Below, one piece after another: positions 31,859 through 40,810 of a stretch of 64,000 nucleotides of DNA; the first letter of the stretch is position 1, and the number at the start of each line of letters is the position of its first letter. The notes beneath the pieces were generated by a model that saw only the letters and a program-made list of their open reading frames with translations, had not been told where the DNA came from and ran no database searches. Both the position numbers and the translations under genes were made by a program. The DNA lies in the NCBI RefSeq assembly GCF_023498005.1, contig NZ_CP097289.1, forward strand, positions 1,426,001 through 1,490,000. Reading direction: 5' to 3'. Source of the DNA: Streptomyces durmitorensis. GTDB taxonomy: Bacteria; Actinomycetota; Actinomycetes; Streptomycetales; Streptomycetaceae.

Positions 31859-33943
31859 GTGACCACCACCGTCGAGCCTGCCGCCGACGCCCCCGACCAG
31901 GGGCCGCCCGTCCTGGACAAGCGCCGCCGCAACATCGTCTTCGTGACGATCATGCTGGGGATGCTGCTCGCCGCACTCGACCAGACCATCGTGGGCACCG
32001 CGCTGCCCACGATCGTGGCGGATCTGGGCGGCGCCGAGCACATGTCGTGGGTCGTGACGTCGTATCTGCTCGCGGAGACCGTTGCCACGGTGCTCGTCGG
32101 GAAGTTCGGCGATCTCTTCGGGCGGAAGATCGTCTTTCAGGTCTCGGCCATCGTCTTCATCACCGGCTCGTTCCTGTGCGGCCTGTCGACGAACATGACG
32201 CTGCTCATCGCCTGGCGCGCCCTGCAAGGCATCGGCGCGGGCGGTCTCATGGTGACCTCGATGGCGTTGATCGCCGACGTCATCCCGCTGCGCGAGCGCG
32301 GCAAGTACCAGGGTGCGATCGGTGCCGTCTTCGGCGTCGCCACCGTCATCGGGCCGCTGCTCGGCGGGCTCTTCACCGACCATCTGACCTGGCGCTGGGC
32401 CTTCTACGTCAACGTACCGATCGCGATCGTCGTGGTGATCGCAGCCGCTCGCACGATCCCCGTCGTGCGGTCCGCGGTGCGTCCGGTCATCGATTATCTC
32501 GGCATCGCATTCGTCGCGATCGGCGCCAGCGCGCTGATTCTGGCGACCAGTTGGGGCGGCAACCAGTACGCGTGGGGTTCGGGCACCATCATCGCGCTGT
32601 TCGTGGGCGGCGCGGTCGCGCTCGCGCTGTTCTGTGTGGTCGAGACGCGGGCCGCCGAACCGATGCTGCCGATGCGGCTCTTCGCCAATCCCGTCTTCAC
32701 CGTCTGCTCGATCCTCAGCTTCATCGTCGGGTTCGCGATGCTGGGCGCGATGACGTTCCTGCCGACCTATCTGCAGTACGTCGACGGGGACTCCGCCACC
32801 ATCTCGGGCGTGCGGACGCTGCCCATGGTGATCGGGCTGCTCATCGCCTCGATCTTCAGCGGCAATGTGGTCAGCAAGACCGGGAAGTATCGGATCTTTC
32901 CCATCGTGGGTGCCCTGGTCATGGCGCTCGGGCTCTATCTGCTCTCGCTCATGGGGAGTGAGACCAGTACCTGGCTCGAGTCGCTCTACATGTTCGTCCT
33001 CGGCACCGGCATCGGGCTCTGCATGCAGGTCCTCACCATCGCCGTGCAGAACACCGTCGTCTACTCGGATCTGGGCACGGCGACCTCCGGAGTCACCTTC
33101 TTCCGTACGCTCGGCAGCTCCTTCGGCACCGCTGTGTTCGGCACCATCTACGCCAACACGCTGAAGCCGAACCTGGAGGACGGCGTCGCCGCCGCGGCCG
33201 AGGCCGGGGCCACGGATCCCGCCGTGGTGGCCAAGGCCGCGCAGAGTCCGCAGGGGCTGCACGGCCTTCCGGCGGAAGCGGCCGCGCCCATCATCAAGGC
33301 GTACGCCGACACGCTGCACACCGTGTTCCTGTGGACGGTGCCCGTGGCGCTGCTCGGGTTCGTGGTGGCCCTCTTCCTCAAGCAGGTGCAGCTGCGGGAC
33401 AGCGCGCGGATGAGTTCCTCGGACATGGGCGAGGGCTTCGCGTCGCCGACGTCGAGCGGCAGCTCGGACCGGGTGCTCGAACTGGCGGTCGGGAACATCA
33501 TCCGCAGTACCGGTATGGACACCGCACGCCGTGTCATCCGCGACTCCGACACCCGGCTCGACATCGCGGGCGCGTGGGCCGTGATGCAGGTGTCGCTCTT
33601 CGACCGGATGGTCGGGCACGCGAGCCTCAGCCTGATCGCCGCCCGGCGTCAGCTGCCGTCCGAAGTCCTGGTGCCGGTCTTCAACCGCATGGTCGAGGAG
33701 GGCTTCCTCACCCGCTCCGGCATGCTCTTCTCGCACACCCCCGCGGGCGAACGCGAGGCCGACGTGATCGGCAAGGCGTGGGCCAGGTGGCTGGGCGAGC
33801 AGGTGGAGAAGGACAGCGGCCGTCCCGCGGACCAGGACCTCGTCAAGGCGGTCGACGCGATCGCGAAGCGGCTGCTGGTGGAGGACCTTGAGCACGGTCT
33901 CGCCCCCGAGGCGAGGCAGGCGGTCCCCATGGGCAAGGCCTAG
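31859..33943 (+). CDS. DHA2-family MFS exporter with C-terminal cytoplasmic (MarR-like) domain
   Basis: 694 residues. The first 520 form a 14-helix EmrB/QacA-type drug:H+ antiporter: [13 protein letters not shown] (motif D1), [13 protein letters not shown] (motif A), and [16 protein letters not shown] late. Residues 525-694 are an extra soluble domain with [16 protein letters not shown] and [22 protein letters not shown], which reads like a winged-helix (recognition helix then [17 protein letters not shown] wing). GAGGG 7 bases ahead supports GTG 31859. Confidence 0.9.
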   Translation: MTTTVEPAADAPDQGPPVLDKRRRNIVFVTIMLGMLLAALDQTIVGTALPTIVADLGGAEHMSWVVTSYLLAETVATVLVGKFGDLFGRKIVFQVSAIVFITGSFLCGLSTNMTLLIAWRALQGIGAGGLMVTSMALIADVIPLRERGKYQGAIGAVFGVATVIGPLLGGLFTDHLTWRWAFYVNVPIAIVVVIAAARTIPVVRSAVRPVIDYLGIAFVAIGASALILATSWGGNQYAWGSGTIIALFVGGAVALALFCVVETRAAEPMLPMRLFANPVFTVCSILSFIVGFAMLGAMTFLPTYLQYVDGDSATISGVRTLPMVIGLLIASIFSGNVVSKTGKYRIFPIVGALVMALGLYLLSLMGSETSTWLESLYMFVLGTGIGLCMQVLTIAVQNTVVYSDLGTATSGVTFFRTLGSSFGTAVFGTIYANTLKPNLEDGVAAAAEAGATDPAVVAKAAQSPQGLHGLPAEAAAPIIKAYADTLHTVFLWTVPVALLGFVVALFLKQVQLRDSARMSSSDMGEGFASPTSSGSSDRVLELAVGNIIRSTGMDTARRVIRDSDTRLDIAGAWAVMQVSLFDRMVGHASLSLIAARRQLPSEVLVPVFNRMVEEGFLTRSGMLFSHTPAGEREADVIGKAWARWLGEQVEKDSGRPADQDLVKAVDAIAKRLLVEDLEHGLAPEARQAVPMGKA

Positions 33944-33965
33944 GCCGCCTGCGGCCACTGCTCCG

Positions 33966-34793
33966 TCAGCGCAGCAGCAGCTGGAGGCCCCCGAGGACCG
34001 TGGCCCCGATCACCAGTTGCTCGAAGAGCCGCTGATTGATCCGGTGCACGGCCGCCTTGCCGATGAGTGCGCCCGGCAGGACGAAGAGCACGAGTGCCGC
34101 GTCCAGCAGCAGCGAGTGCGCGTCGATCAGGCCGAGGCCCGCGCTGAACGGCACCTTGGAGGTGTTGACGATGAGGAAGAACCACGCCGACGTCCCCAGG
34201 AAGCTCAGCTTCCGGAAGCCCGCCGAGAGCAGATACATCGACATCACCGGGCCGCCCGCGTTGGCGACCATGGTGGTGAAGCCGCCGAGCACGCCGTAGG
34301 AGGGGGCCTTGAGCCGGGCGCCGAGCGAAGCCTCCGCCGCACTCGGCTCACCAGCCGCACTCGACTCACCAGCCTCGCCCGTCTTGTCCGCCGCATCCGT
34401 CTCGTCCGCCGCATCCGCCGGGGTCCTGCGGCGCCACAGCGTGACCGCCGCCATCAGGAGCAGGATCGCCCCGATCGACGTACGGACGATGGCGTCGTCG
34501 GCCCACAGCAGGAAGACCGTGCCCACCACCACACCGCCCGCGACGGCGGGGAGCAGCCGCCACAGGGTGGGCCAGTGGGCATGTCTGCGGTAGGTCAGGA
34601 CCGCAAGTACGTCGCCCGCGATGAGGATGGGCAGCAGGACGCCGGTCGACTCGCGGGCCGGCAGGACCGCGGCGAAGACGGCGAGGCTGACCGTGTTGGC
34701 CCCGCTGACGGCGGTCTTCGAGAAGCCGACGAGCACCGCGGCCGCGGCGAGTGCGGCGAATTCCCACAGAGATATGTTCAGAGATATGTCCAT
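33966..34793 (-). CDS. TauE/SafE-family sulfite/anion exporter permease
   Basis: 275 residues, eight membrane segments, with LVGFSKTAVSGANTVSLAVFAA as the first TauE half-motif and GGFTTMVANAGGPVMSMYLL as the second. Moves small organic or sulfur anions in characterised members. Residues 125-155 between the halves are an Ala/Asp/Glu-rich loop. The ATG at 34793 is preferred; TTG at 34817 has a GGAGATAG-like site and is possible. Convergent with the exporter gene, 22 bp apart. Confidence 0.88.
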   Translation of the reverse strand: MDISLNISLWEFAALAAAAVLVGFSKTAVSGANTVSLAVFAAVLPARESTGVLLPILIAGDVLAVLTYRRHAHWPTLWRLLPAVAGGVVVGTVFLLWADDAIVRTSIGAILLLMAAVTLWRRRTPADAADETDAADKTGEAGESSAAGEPSAAEASLGARLKAPSYGVLGGFTTMVANAGGPVMSMYLLSAGFRKLSFLGTSAWFFLIVNTSKVPFSAGLGLIDAHSLLLDAALVLFVLPGALIGKAAVHRINQRLFEQLVIGATVLGGLQLLLR

Positions 34794-34871
34794 GCCGGGG
34801 ACAGATGCTAGGCCCAACTATCTCCGCGCCGTCAGAGGCGGCCACATCCTGGACGTCCGGGCCGACAAGGC

Positions 34872-36395
34872 CTAGGCCCCGCTGTAGGTGACGCGCAGCT
34901 CGCGCTTGAGGACCTTCATGCTGGGGCCGAGCGGCAGCTCGCCGGTGAACTCCACGCGGCGCGGGTACTTGTGGCGGCCCAGGTGCTCCTTGGACCACTC
35001 GGTGATCTGCGCGGCATCGGGCGCGGAGCCGGGCGCGGCGACCACGACGGCGCAGATCTCCTCGCCGTGCACCTCGTCGGGCAGACCGATCACGGCGACG
35101 TGCGCGACGTCCGGGTGGCGCATGAGCACCTCCTCGACCTCGCGCGGGTAGACGTTGAAGCCGCCGCGGATGATGACGTCCTTCTTGCGGTCGACGATGG
35201 CCAGGAACCCGTCGGCGTCCTTGGTGCCGAGGTCACCGGTGCGGAACCAGCCGTCGACGACGGCCTCCGCGGTCGCCTCCGGGCGCCCCAGGTAGCCGGA
35301 GAAGACGTTGTGGCCGCGGACCACGACCTCCCCGAGCTCACCGGTGGGCAGCAGCTCGATCCGCCCCTCGACGTCGGCGCGGGCGATCTCCACGTCCACG
35401 CCCCACAGCGGGTGGCCGATGCTGCCCGCCTTGGTGCCGAACACGGGCTGGTTCACGGAGGCGGTGGGCGAGGTCTCGGAGAGGCCGTACCCCTCGTAGA
35501 CCGGTACGCCGAAGGCCTCCTCGAAGCGTTCGAGTACGGCCACGGGCAGCGAGGCGCCGCCGGAGACGCAGAGCCGCAGCGTGGGCAGCTCGGCGGCCGT
35601 GATCTCGGCCGCCGCGGCGACGAGGTTCACGTACATCGTCGGCACCCCGTGGAAGGTGTTGACGCCCTCCGCCGCCATCAGCGCGATGGCCCGCGCGGCG
35701 TCGAAGCGCGGCAGCAGGACGAGCGTCGCGCCCGCGCGCCAGGTGGCGTTCATGGAGACGGTCTGGCCGAACGCGTGGAAGAGCGGGAGCGCGCCGAGCG
35801 CGACGTCGTCGCGGCGCACGTCGTGGGCGTCGAAGGCGCAGACGGTCGCGTTCATGACCAGGTTGAGGTGGCTGAGCACGGCGCCCTTGGGGACGCCCGT
35901 GGTGCCGCTGGTGTAGAAGACGACGGCGGGGTCGTCGGCCGCACGCGTGACGTAACCGGGGAGCGGTTCGGCCGCGCCCGCCAGGGTCTCGAACTCGCCG
36001 CCCCCGCCGAGAGTCAGCATCCGTACGCCGGTGGCGGCGGCAGCGGCTTTGCCCGTCTCGGCCTGCGCGGGGTGGCAGAGCAGCAGGGTGGCGCCGCTGT
36101 CCCGCAGGACGTGCTCGACCTCCTCTGCGGAGAGCAGGAGGTGTACGGGGACCACGACGCCGCCCGCGGCGAGGATCGCGTAATAGGCGCGCGGGAACTC
36201 GGCGGTGTTGGGCGCCATCAGGGCCACCCGGTCGCCCGGCGCGACCCCGAGCCCCACCAGGGCCGCCGCCTGCGCGCGGGCCTGCTCCCACAACTCGCCG
36301 AAGGAAAGCCGCAGTTCACCCTCGACGAGGGCGGTGCGGTCCGGTTGGCGACGTGCGGGCTCGGCGAGGATCGCGGCGAGGGACAGCGTGGCCAT
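34872..36395 (-). CDS. Long-chain fatty-acid-CoA ligase-like AMP-binding enzyme
   Basis: 507 residues with the complete set: VFYTSGTTGVPKGAVLSH, YEGYGLSETSPTASVN, WFRTGDLGTKDADGFL, DVIIRGGFNVYPREVEE and the catalytic-Lys region GPSMKVLKREL. It activates fatty or related acids as CoA thioesters. Starts at ATG 36395 and follows the thiolase gene on the same strand, a fatty-acid-degradation pairing. Confidence 0.92.
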   Translation of the reverse strand: MATLSLAAILAEPARRQPDRTALVEGELRLSFGELWEQARAQAAALVGLGVAPGDRVALMAPNTAEFPRAYYAILAAGGVVVPVHLLLSAEEVEHVLRDSGATLLLCHPAQAETGKAAAAATGVRMLTLGGGGEFETLAGAAEPLPGYVTRAADDPAVVFYTSGTTGVPKGAVLSHLNLVMNATVCAFDAHDVRRDDVALGALPLFHAFGQTVSMNATWRAGATLVLLPRFDAARAIALMAAEGVNTFHGVPTMYVNLVAAAAEITAAELPTLRLCVSGGASLPVAVLERFEEAFGVPVYEGYGLSETSPTASVNQPVFGTKAGSIGHPLWGVDVEIARADVEGRIELLPTGELGEVVVRGHNVFSGYLGRPEATAEAVVDGWFRTGDLGTKDADGFLAIVDRKKDVIIRGGFNVYPREVEEVLMRHPDVAHVAVIGLPDEVHGEEICAVVVAAPGSAPDAAQITEWSKEHLGRHKYPRRVEFTGELPLGPSMKVLKRELRVTYSGA

Positions 36396-36415
36396 GGGTG
36401 GGGCTCCGTTTCCTT

Positions 36416-36490
36416 GCGTTCCGTGCGGTCGTGCGTTCCGTGCGGACGTGTGTTCCGTGCGTTCCGTGCGTTCCGTGCGTTCCGTGCGTT
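36416..36490. repeat. 9-bp tandem repeat (CGTTCCGTG)n
   Basis: At least four perfect and several degenerate copies lie in the 119-bp gap between the thiolase stop and the ligase start. The role is unknown; it is inside the presumed leader of the ligase gene. Confidence 0.85.
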
Positions 36491-36514
36491 GTTTCCGTTG
36501 GTGAGGGAGGGGGT

Positions 36515-37702
36515 TCAGCCGCGCTCGACCAGCAGCGCGCTGCCCTGTCCGACGCCCACGCACATCGTGGCGAGGCCGCGGGAGGCGCCGGTGCGGCGCA
36601 TGCGGTGCAGCAGCGTGGTGAGGATGCGGGCGCCCGAACAGCCGAGGGGGTGGCCGAGGGCGATGGCGCCGCCGGTTGGGTTCACCAGCTCCGGATCGAT
36701 GCCGAGGGCGTCGACGCAGGCGAGTGCCTGGGCCGCGAAGGCTTCGTTGAACTCGGCCTCCTGGAGGTCGCCGATGCTCCAGCCGACGCGGGCGAGCGCC
36801 TTCTGGGTGGCGGGGACGGGCCCGACGCCCATGACGTCGGGGTGCACACCGGCGGAGGCGCCTGCGACGTACCGCCCGAGGGATTCGAGCCCGAGCTCGT
36901 TCAGGGCTTCCTCGCTGACGAGAAGGAGCCCGGCCGCACCGTCGTTCATCGGCGACGCGTTGCCAGCGGTGACCGTGCCGCCCTTGCGGAAGACGGGGCG
37001 CAGGCTGCTGAGCCTCTCGTACGAGGTGTCCTCACGGACGCATTCGTCGAGGTCGACGACCGTGCCGTCGGGTCGGGTGACAGGGAGGATCTCGTCGTCG
37101 AAGTGGCCGTTCTTGCGGGCCTCGGTGGCGCGTTGGTGGCTGCGCAGGGCGAAGGTGTCCTGGCGCTCGCGGGAGACGCCGTGGCGCTCGGCGACTTCCT
37201 CGGCGGTCTCGCCCATGGCGAGTACGCCGTGCAGGTCCTTCATGGCGGGGTTCACCAGGCGCCACCCGAGGCGGGTGTCGACGGTCTCCATCTTGTGCGG
37301 CAGCGCTTCGTCGGGGCGGGCCATGACGAAGGGGGCGCGGCTCATCGACTCGGAGCCGCCCGCGAGGACGATGTCGGCTTCGCCGGAGGCGATGGTGCGG
37401 GCGGCGGCGGTGACGGCCTCCATGCCGGAGGCGCAGAGGCGGTTCACGGTGGCGCCGGGCACGGATTCCGGGAGGCCTGCGAGGAGGGCGGCCATGCGGG
37501 CCACGTTGCGGTTGTCCTCGCCCGCCTGGTTGGCGGCGCCCCAGTAGATGTCGTCGATCCTGGCGGGGTCCAGCTCGGGTGTCCCTGCGAGGAGGCCGCG
37601 TACAACGCCGGCGGCGAGGTCGTCCGGGCGGACGGAGGAGAGGGTTCCGCGGAGCTTGCCGATGGGGGTGCGGCGGGCTGCGGCGAAGTGGACTGGGCGC
37701 AC
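36515..37702 (-). CDS. Acetyl-CoA acetyltransferase / 3-ketoacyl-CoA thiolase
   Basis: 395-residue thiolase. VNRLCASGMEAVTAAAR carries the nucleophile Cys, GHPLGCSGARILTTL the second Cys and HPLG His, and NEAFAAQALAC the NEAF motif. Degradative PcaF/FadA type by length and motifs. GTG start at 37702. Probably co-transcribed with the acyl-CoA ligase downstream. Confidence 0.94.
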   Translation of the reverse strand: MRPVHFAAARRTPIGKLRGTLSSVRPDDLAAGVVRGLLAGTPELDPARIDDIYWGAANQAGEDNRNVARMAALLAGLPESVPGATVNRLCASGMEAVTAAARTIASGEADIVLAGGSESMSRAPFVMARPDEALPHKMETVDTRLGWRLVNPAMKDLHGVLAMGETAEEVAERHGVSRERQDTFALRSHQRATEARKNGHFDDEILPVTRPDGTVVDLDECVREDTSYERLSSLRPVFRKGGTVTAGNASPMNDGAAGLLLVSEEALNELGLESLGRYVAGASAGVHPDVMGVGPVPATQKALARVGWSIGDLQEAEFNEAFAAQALACVDALGIDPELVNPTGGAIALGHPLGCSGARILTTLLHRMRRTGASRGLATMCVGVGQGSALLVERG

Positions 37703-37771
37703 GATACGGCTCCGGATCGTTTGCGGTCATCGTCTGCGGTCGTCGTCTGCGGGTGATCGCTTGACGTTAAT

Positions 37772-37794
37772 TAGCACTGCTAGTTTTTGCAGTG
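37772..37794. promoter_or_regulatory. Nested dyads upstream of the thiolase gene
   Basis: TAGCACTGCTA (37772-37782) is an 11-bp palindrome and CACTGC/GCAGTG (37775-37780, 37789-37794) a second dyad, 70-90 bp before the thiolase start. This resembles TetR/FadR-type operators of fatty-acid-degradation genes; the regulator is not in the window. Confidence 0.5.
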
Positions 37795-37827
37795 TACGGG
37801 GAGGTTGCTGCTGGGGGAAGAGTGGCC

Positions 37828-38081
37828 TTTTCCCCAACCCCGCCCCTTCCCGAAAACTCGCGGGCGCGAGGGCCTGACTGGGGCTCCGCCCCAGACCCCG
37901 TACAAGATGGCCTCAAACTCCCCCAAGCTCTTAAGGAGCAGGGGGGACCCCCATCCGGGCTGGAAGATTCCAGCCCGTCCGGCGTTTGAGGACGAACTCG
38001 GCGAAGCCGGTGATCAGCGGCAACCAAGGCTCCCGCGCCAGAGCGGGTTTTCGGGCAGGGGCGGGGTCGGGGAAGGGAAAA
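37828..38081. repeat. MITE-like intergenic element with terminal inverted repeats
   Basis: The outer 35-39 bases (37828-37864 and 38043-38081) are imperfect inverted repeats containing CCCCGCCCC and CCCGAAAAC blocks. Inside, 37972-38039 is nearly identical to the reverse complement of 46600-46666. No ORF. It sits immediately after the stop of the FAD oxidoreductase and may also act as its terminator. Confidence 0.7.
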
Positions 38082-38084
38082 GTC

Positions 38085-39311
38085 CTAGCCGACCACGACC
38101 CGCACAGGCCCTCCACCCGCATCGACCTTCCCGACCCAGCCCCCCGAGAGATACAGCCCCTGGTTGGGCAGAACCCTCCGCCGCACCCGCTGCCGGTGCA
38201 GACACCGCCCGTCCTGGAGCACCACCAGAACAGGACACCCCAACGCCTCCGCCGTCCGCAGGATAAAGCGGCCCCCAGCGGCACCGGGCACGAGCCGGTT
38301 CGGTGCCACCCACCGGAGGGGGGTCTCCGCCACCACCGGGACCCCGCCGGAAGGCCACCCCGCACCCCCGAGATGCCCCCGCACCGCCTCCGCGACCCGC
38401 GCCCCCTCCCCCGCGGCCACCCGCGCCGGCTCCACCGCGTGGACCCCGTTGCCCACCGCGAAGACACCCGGCGAAGCCGTGCGGAACGAACCGTCCACCG
38501 CGGGGCCCCGTGTGCCGGGGTCCAGGAGCACGCCTCCGCGCCGGGCCAGCTCGTGGTCGGGGACGAAGTCCCCGGTGAACACCACCGTGTCGCAGGCGAG
38601 CACACTCTCCCGCCCGTCCCGCCGCCGCAGCCGGACCCCCGACAGCCGCCCACGCCCCAGGAGTTCGGTCACCACCGCCCCGGTGAGCAACGGGACCCAG
38701 GCGACCCCGAGCCGGGTCGACGCGGCCCTCGCCCTGCCCACCTGCGCCCGCGTCTCCTCCGTGACGAGCGCGGCGACCTCCACCCCCGCGCGCCGCAGGG
38801 CGGACAGCGCCGCGTAGCTCACCGGCTCCGCCCCCACGACGACCGCCCTGGTCCCGATCTCCTGCCCGTAGACGTGGACCGCCTGCTGCAACTCCCCCGT
38901 GGTCAGCACCCCCGCCGGGCGTGTCCCCGGCACGAGCCGCGCCGACCGTGGCCGCTCCCGTGCGCCCGTGGCCAGGACCACGGCGCGCGCGGTGATCCGC
39001 TCCAGGCCGTGCGGACCCGTCGTTTCCAGGCAGAGCGGACCCGCCCACCCGGTGGCACTCACCCCGGTCCGCACCGCCGCTCCACCGCCGAGCGCGGCCT
39101 CGACGAGGCTCTCCGCGTACTGCGGCCCCGTCACCCCCCACCGCCCGAACCCTCCGTGGTGGCAGTGGCGCGGCACCCCGCCGGCCCGCGCGTCGCGCTC
39201 CAGGACCTCCACCGTGCCCGCACCCGAGGCGGCGAGGCGCGCGGCTGCCGCGAGCCCCGCGGGGCCCGCGCCGACGACGAGGACGTCCACACTCCGCTGC
39301 CGTCTCAACAC
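38085..39311 (-). CDS. NAD(P)/FAD-dependent oxidoreductase
   Basis: 408-residue two-dinucleotide-binding flavoprotein: VDVLVVGAGPAGLAAAARLA at the N-terminus, VVLATGARERPRSARLVPGTRP, a central NAD-binding segment AVVVGAEPVSYAALSALRRAG, and FAVGNGVHAVEPARVAAGEG for the second FAD contact. It lacks the Cys pair of thioredoxin reductases. Overlap with the GlpA-like gene suggests the two form one dehydrogenase complex with electron transfer to NAD or a carrier. GTG start at 39311. Confidence 0.88.
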   Translation of the reverse strand: MLRRQRSVDVLVVGAGPAGLAAAARLAASGAGTVEVLERDARAGGVPRHCHHGGFGRWGVTGPQYAESLVEAALGGGAAVRTGVSATGWAGPLCLETTGPHGLERITARAVVLATGARERPRSARLVPGTRPAGVLTTGELQQAVHVYGQEIGTRAVVVGAEPVSYAALSALRRAGVEVAALVTEETRAQVGRARAASTRLGVAWVPLLTGAVVTELLGRGRLSGVRLRRRDGRESVLACDTVVFTGDFVPDHELARRGGVLLDPGTRGPAVDGSFRTASPGVFAVGNGVHAVEPARVAAGEGARVAEAVRGHLGGAGWPSGGVPVVAETPLRWVAPNRLVPGAAGGRFILRTAEALGCPVLVVLQDGRCLHRQRVRRRVLPNQGLYLSGGWVGKVDAGGGPVRVVVG

Positions 39312-40810
39312 GCCGCCCCCGACTCGCCCCAGCCGTCGAACAGTTCACGCACCGCGGCCCCGCAGTAGAACCCCTGGCAGCGCCCGCCCCGCGCCCGTGT
39401 CCGGCGCCGCAGGCCTTCCAGCGAACCGGGCGGCACGGTGCTGATGAGGGCGTCCCTGATCTCGCCTCGGGTCACGCGCTCGCAGTGGCAGATGATGCTG
39501 CCGTACGCGGAGTCGGTCGCGATGAGGTCGGCGCGCTGGTAGGGCCGGGGGAACGCCTCCCCGAGGTTCGGCATGCCGACGGGGTCCAGGTCTCCGGCCA
39601 CCGTCAGGTCGAGGTCGGGGCCCGCGGCGTCGGCGAGCAGGCCGACGACGTACTCCGCGATCGCCATCGACGCGGTGAGCCCCGTGGACCGGATGCCGCC
39701 GACGGTGATGTACCGCGCCTCGGGGGAACTGTGGATCTGGTAGTCGTCGTGCTCGGTGGCCGCCCGCAGCCCCGCGTAGACCGCGGTGACCTCCTCGTCG
39801 AGCAACGCGGGCAGGATGCGTCGGCCCTTGGCGCGCAGTCCTGCGAGGCCGTCCTCCGTCGTTCCCGTCGCCCTCTTGTCGTCCAACTCCTCGGCGGTGG
39901 GGCCCAGAAGGACGTTCCCGTACACGGTCGGCGCGACCAGCACACCCTTGCCGAGCGCCGTCGGCACCGGCAGGAGGATGTGGCGGACCAGGTCACGGGC
40001 GAGCTTGTCGAAGACGATGAGCTGGCCGCGGCGCGGGGTCACCGTGAACTCGCCACGCCCGAGCAGCCGCCGGTCGAGTACGTCGGCGTGCAGACCCGCG
40101 GCGTTGATGAGGTAGCGGGTGCGTACGGCACCACGGGACGTGGTCAGTTCATGGCAGACGGAGCCTCCCGACGATGCCGAGTCCGAATCCGAGTCCGAGT
40201 CCGGTGGCGGTGCCGGTGCCGGTGCCGGTGGCGACTCCCATGAACCGACCCTCTCCACCTCGCAGTTGAGGTGCAGGTCCACTCCTCCCCGCACGGCCTG
40301 GGTGGCGTACGCCAGCGTCGTCGTCCAGGGGCAGATGATCGACTCGCCGGGGACGTCGAGCGCGCCCAGCGCGCCCTCACCCAGGTGGGGCTCGCGGGAG
40401 CGGACCTCGTCCGCGTCGATGATCCGGGCGCCGTTGTATCCGTTGGCCTCCGCCTTCTCCAACAGGCCTGGAAGTGCTGCCAGTTGTTCCTCGTCCCAGG
40501 CGACGAGCAGCGCGCCGACCGGTTCGACGGGGATGCCGGACTCGGCGGCGTACGCGGCGAGCAGGCGCTGCCCCTCGCGTACGAGGCGGGACTCCAGGGA
40601 GCCCGGTACCGCGTCGAAACCGGTGTGCAGGATCGCGGTGTTGGCCTTGGACGTGCCGTCGCCCACGTCGCCGGAGGCTTCGACCAGGGCGACACGGAGG
40701 CGGTGGTGTCCTGCCAGTTCGCGAGCGATGGCGGAGCCGACCACCCCGGCGCCGACGACGGTCACGTCATAGGGCTCGGACGGCAGCGGCCCCTTGGTGG
40801 TGACGGTCAT
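39305..40810 (-). CDS. GlpA-like FAD-dependent dehydrogenase with BFD [2Fe-2S] domain
   Basis: 501 residues: a DAO-type FAD domain (VTVVGAGVVGSAIARELAGH; GGIRSTGLTASMAIAEYVVG) and a C-terminal BFD-like iron-sulfur domain with cysteines in SIICHCERVTRGEI and GGRCQGFYCGAAV. Relatives oxidise glycerol-3-phosphate or 2-hydroxyacids. A Pro-Ala and Asp-Ser repeat (about residues 193-215, DNA 40165-40235) is inserted in the FAD domain. Overlaps the kinase stop (ATGA) and the downstream oxidoreductase, so the three are one operon. Confidence 0.9.
   Translation of the reverse strand: MTVTTKGPLPSEPYDVTVVGAGVVGSAIARELAGHHRLRVALVEASGDVGDGTSKANTAILHTGFDAVPGSLESRLVREGQRLLAAYAAESGIPVEPVGALLVAWDEEQLAALPGLLEKAEANGYNGARIIDADEVRSREPHLGEGALGALDVPGESIICPWTTTLAYATQAVRGGVDLHLNCEVERVGSWESPPAPAPAPPPDSDSDSDSASSGGSVCHELTTSRGAVRTRYLINAAGLHADVLDRRLLGRGEFTVTPRRGQLIVFDKLARDLVRHILLPVPTALGKGVLVAPTVYGNVLLGPTAEELDDKRATGTTEDGLAGLRAKGRRILPALLDEEVTAVYAGLRAATEHDDYQIHSSPEARYITVGGIRSTGLTASMAIAEYVVGLLADAAGPDLDLTVAGDLDPVGMPNLGEAFPRPYQRADLIATDSAYGSIICHCERVTRGEIRDALISTVPPGSLEGLRRRTRARGGRCQGFYCGAAVRELFDGWGESGAAC

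Noticed and set aside
38014..39348. Alternative Gly/Arg-rich frame opposite or beside the FAD oxidoreductase
   Set aside because: The product is low-complexity Arg/Gly/Ala with no motif, while the frame at 38085-39311 has complete FAD/NAD motifs.
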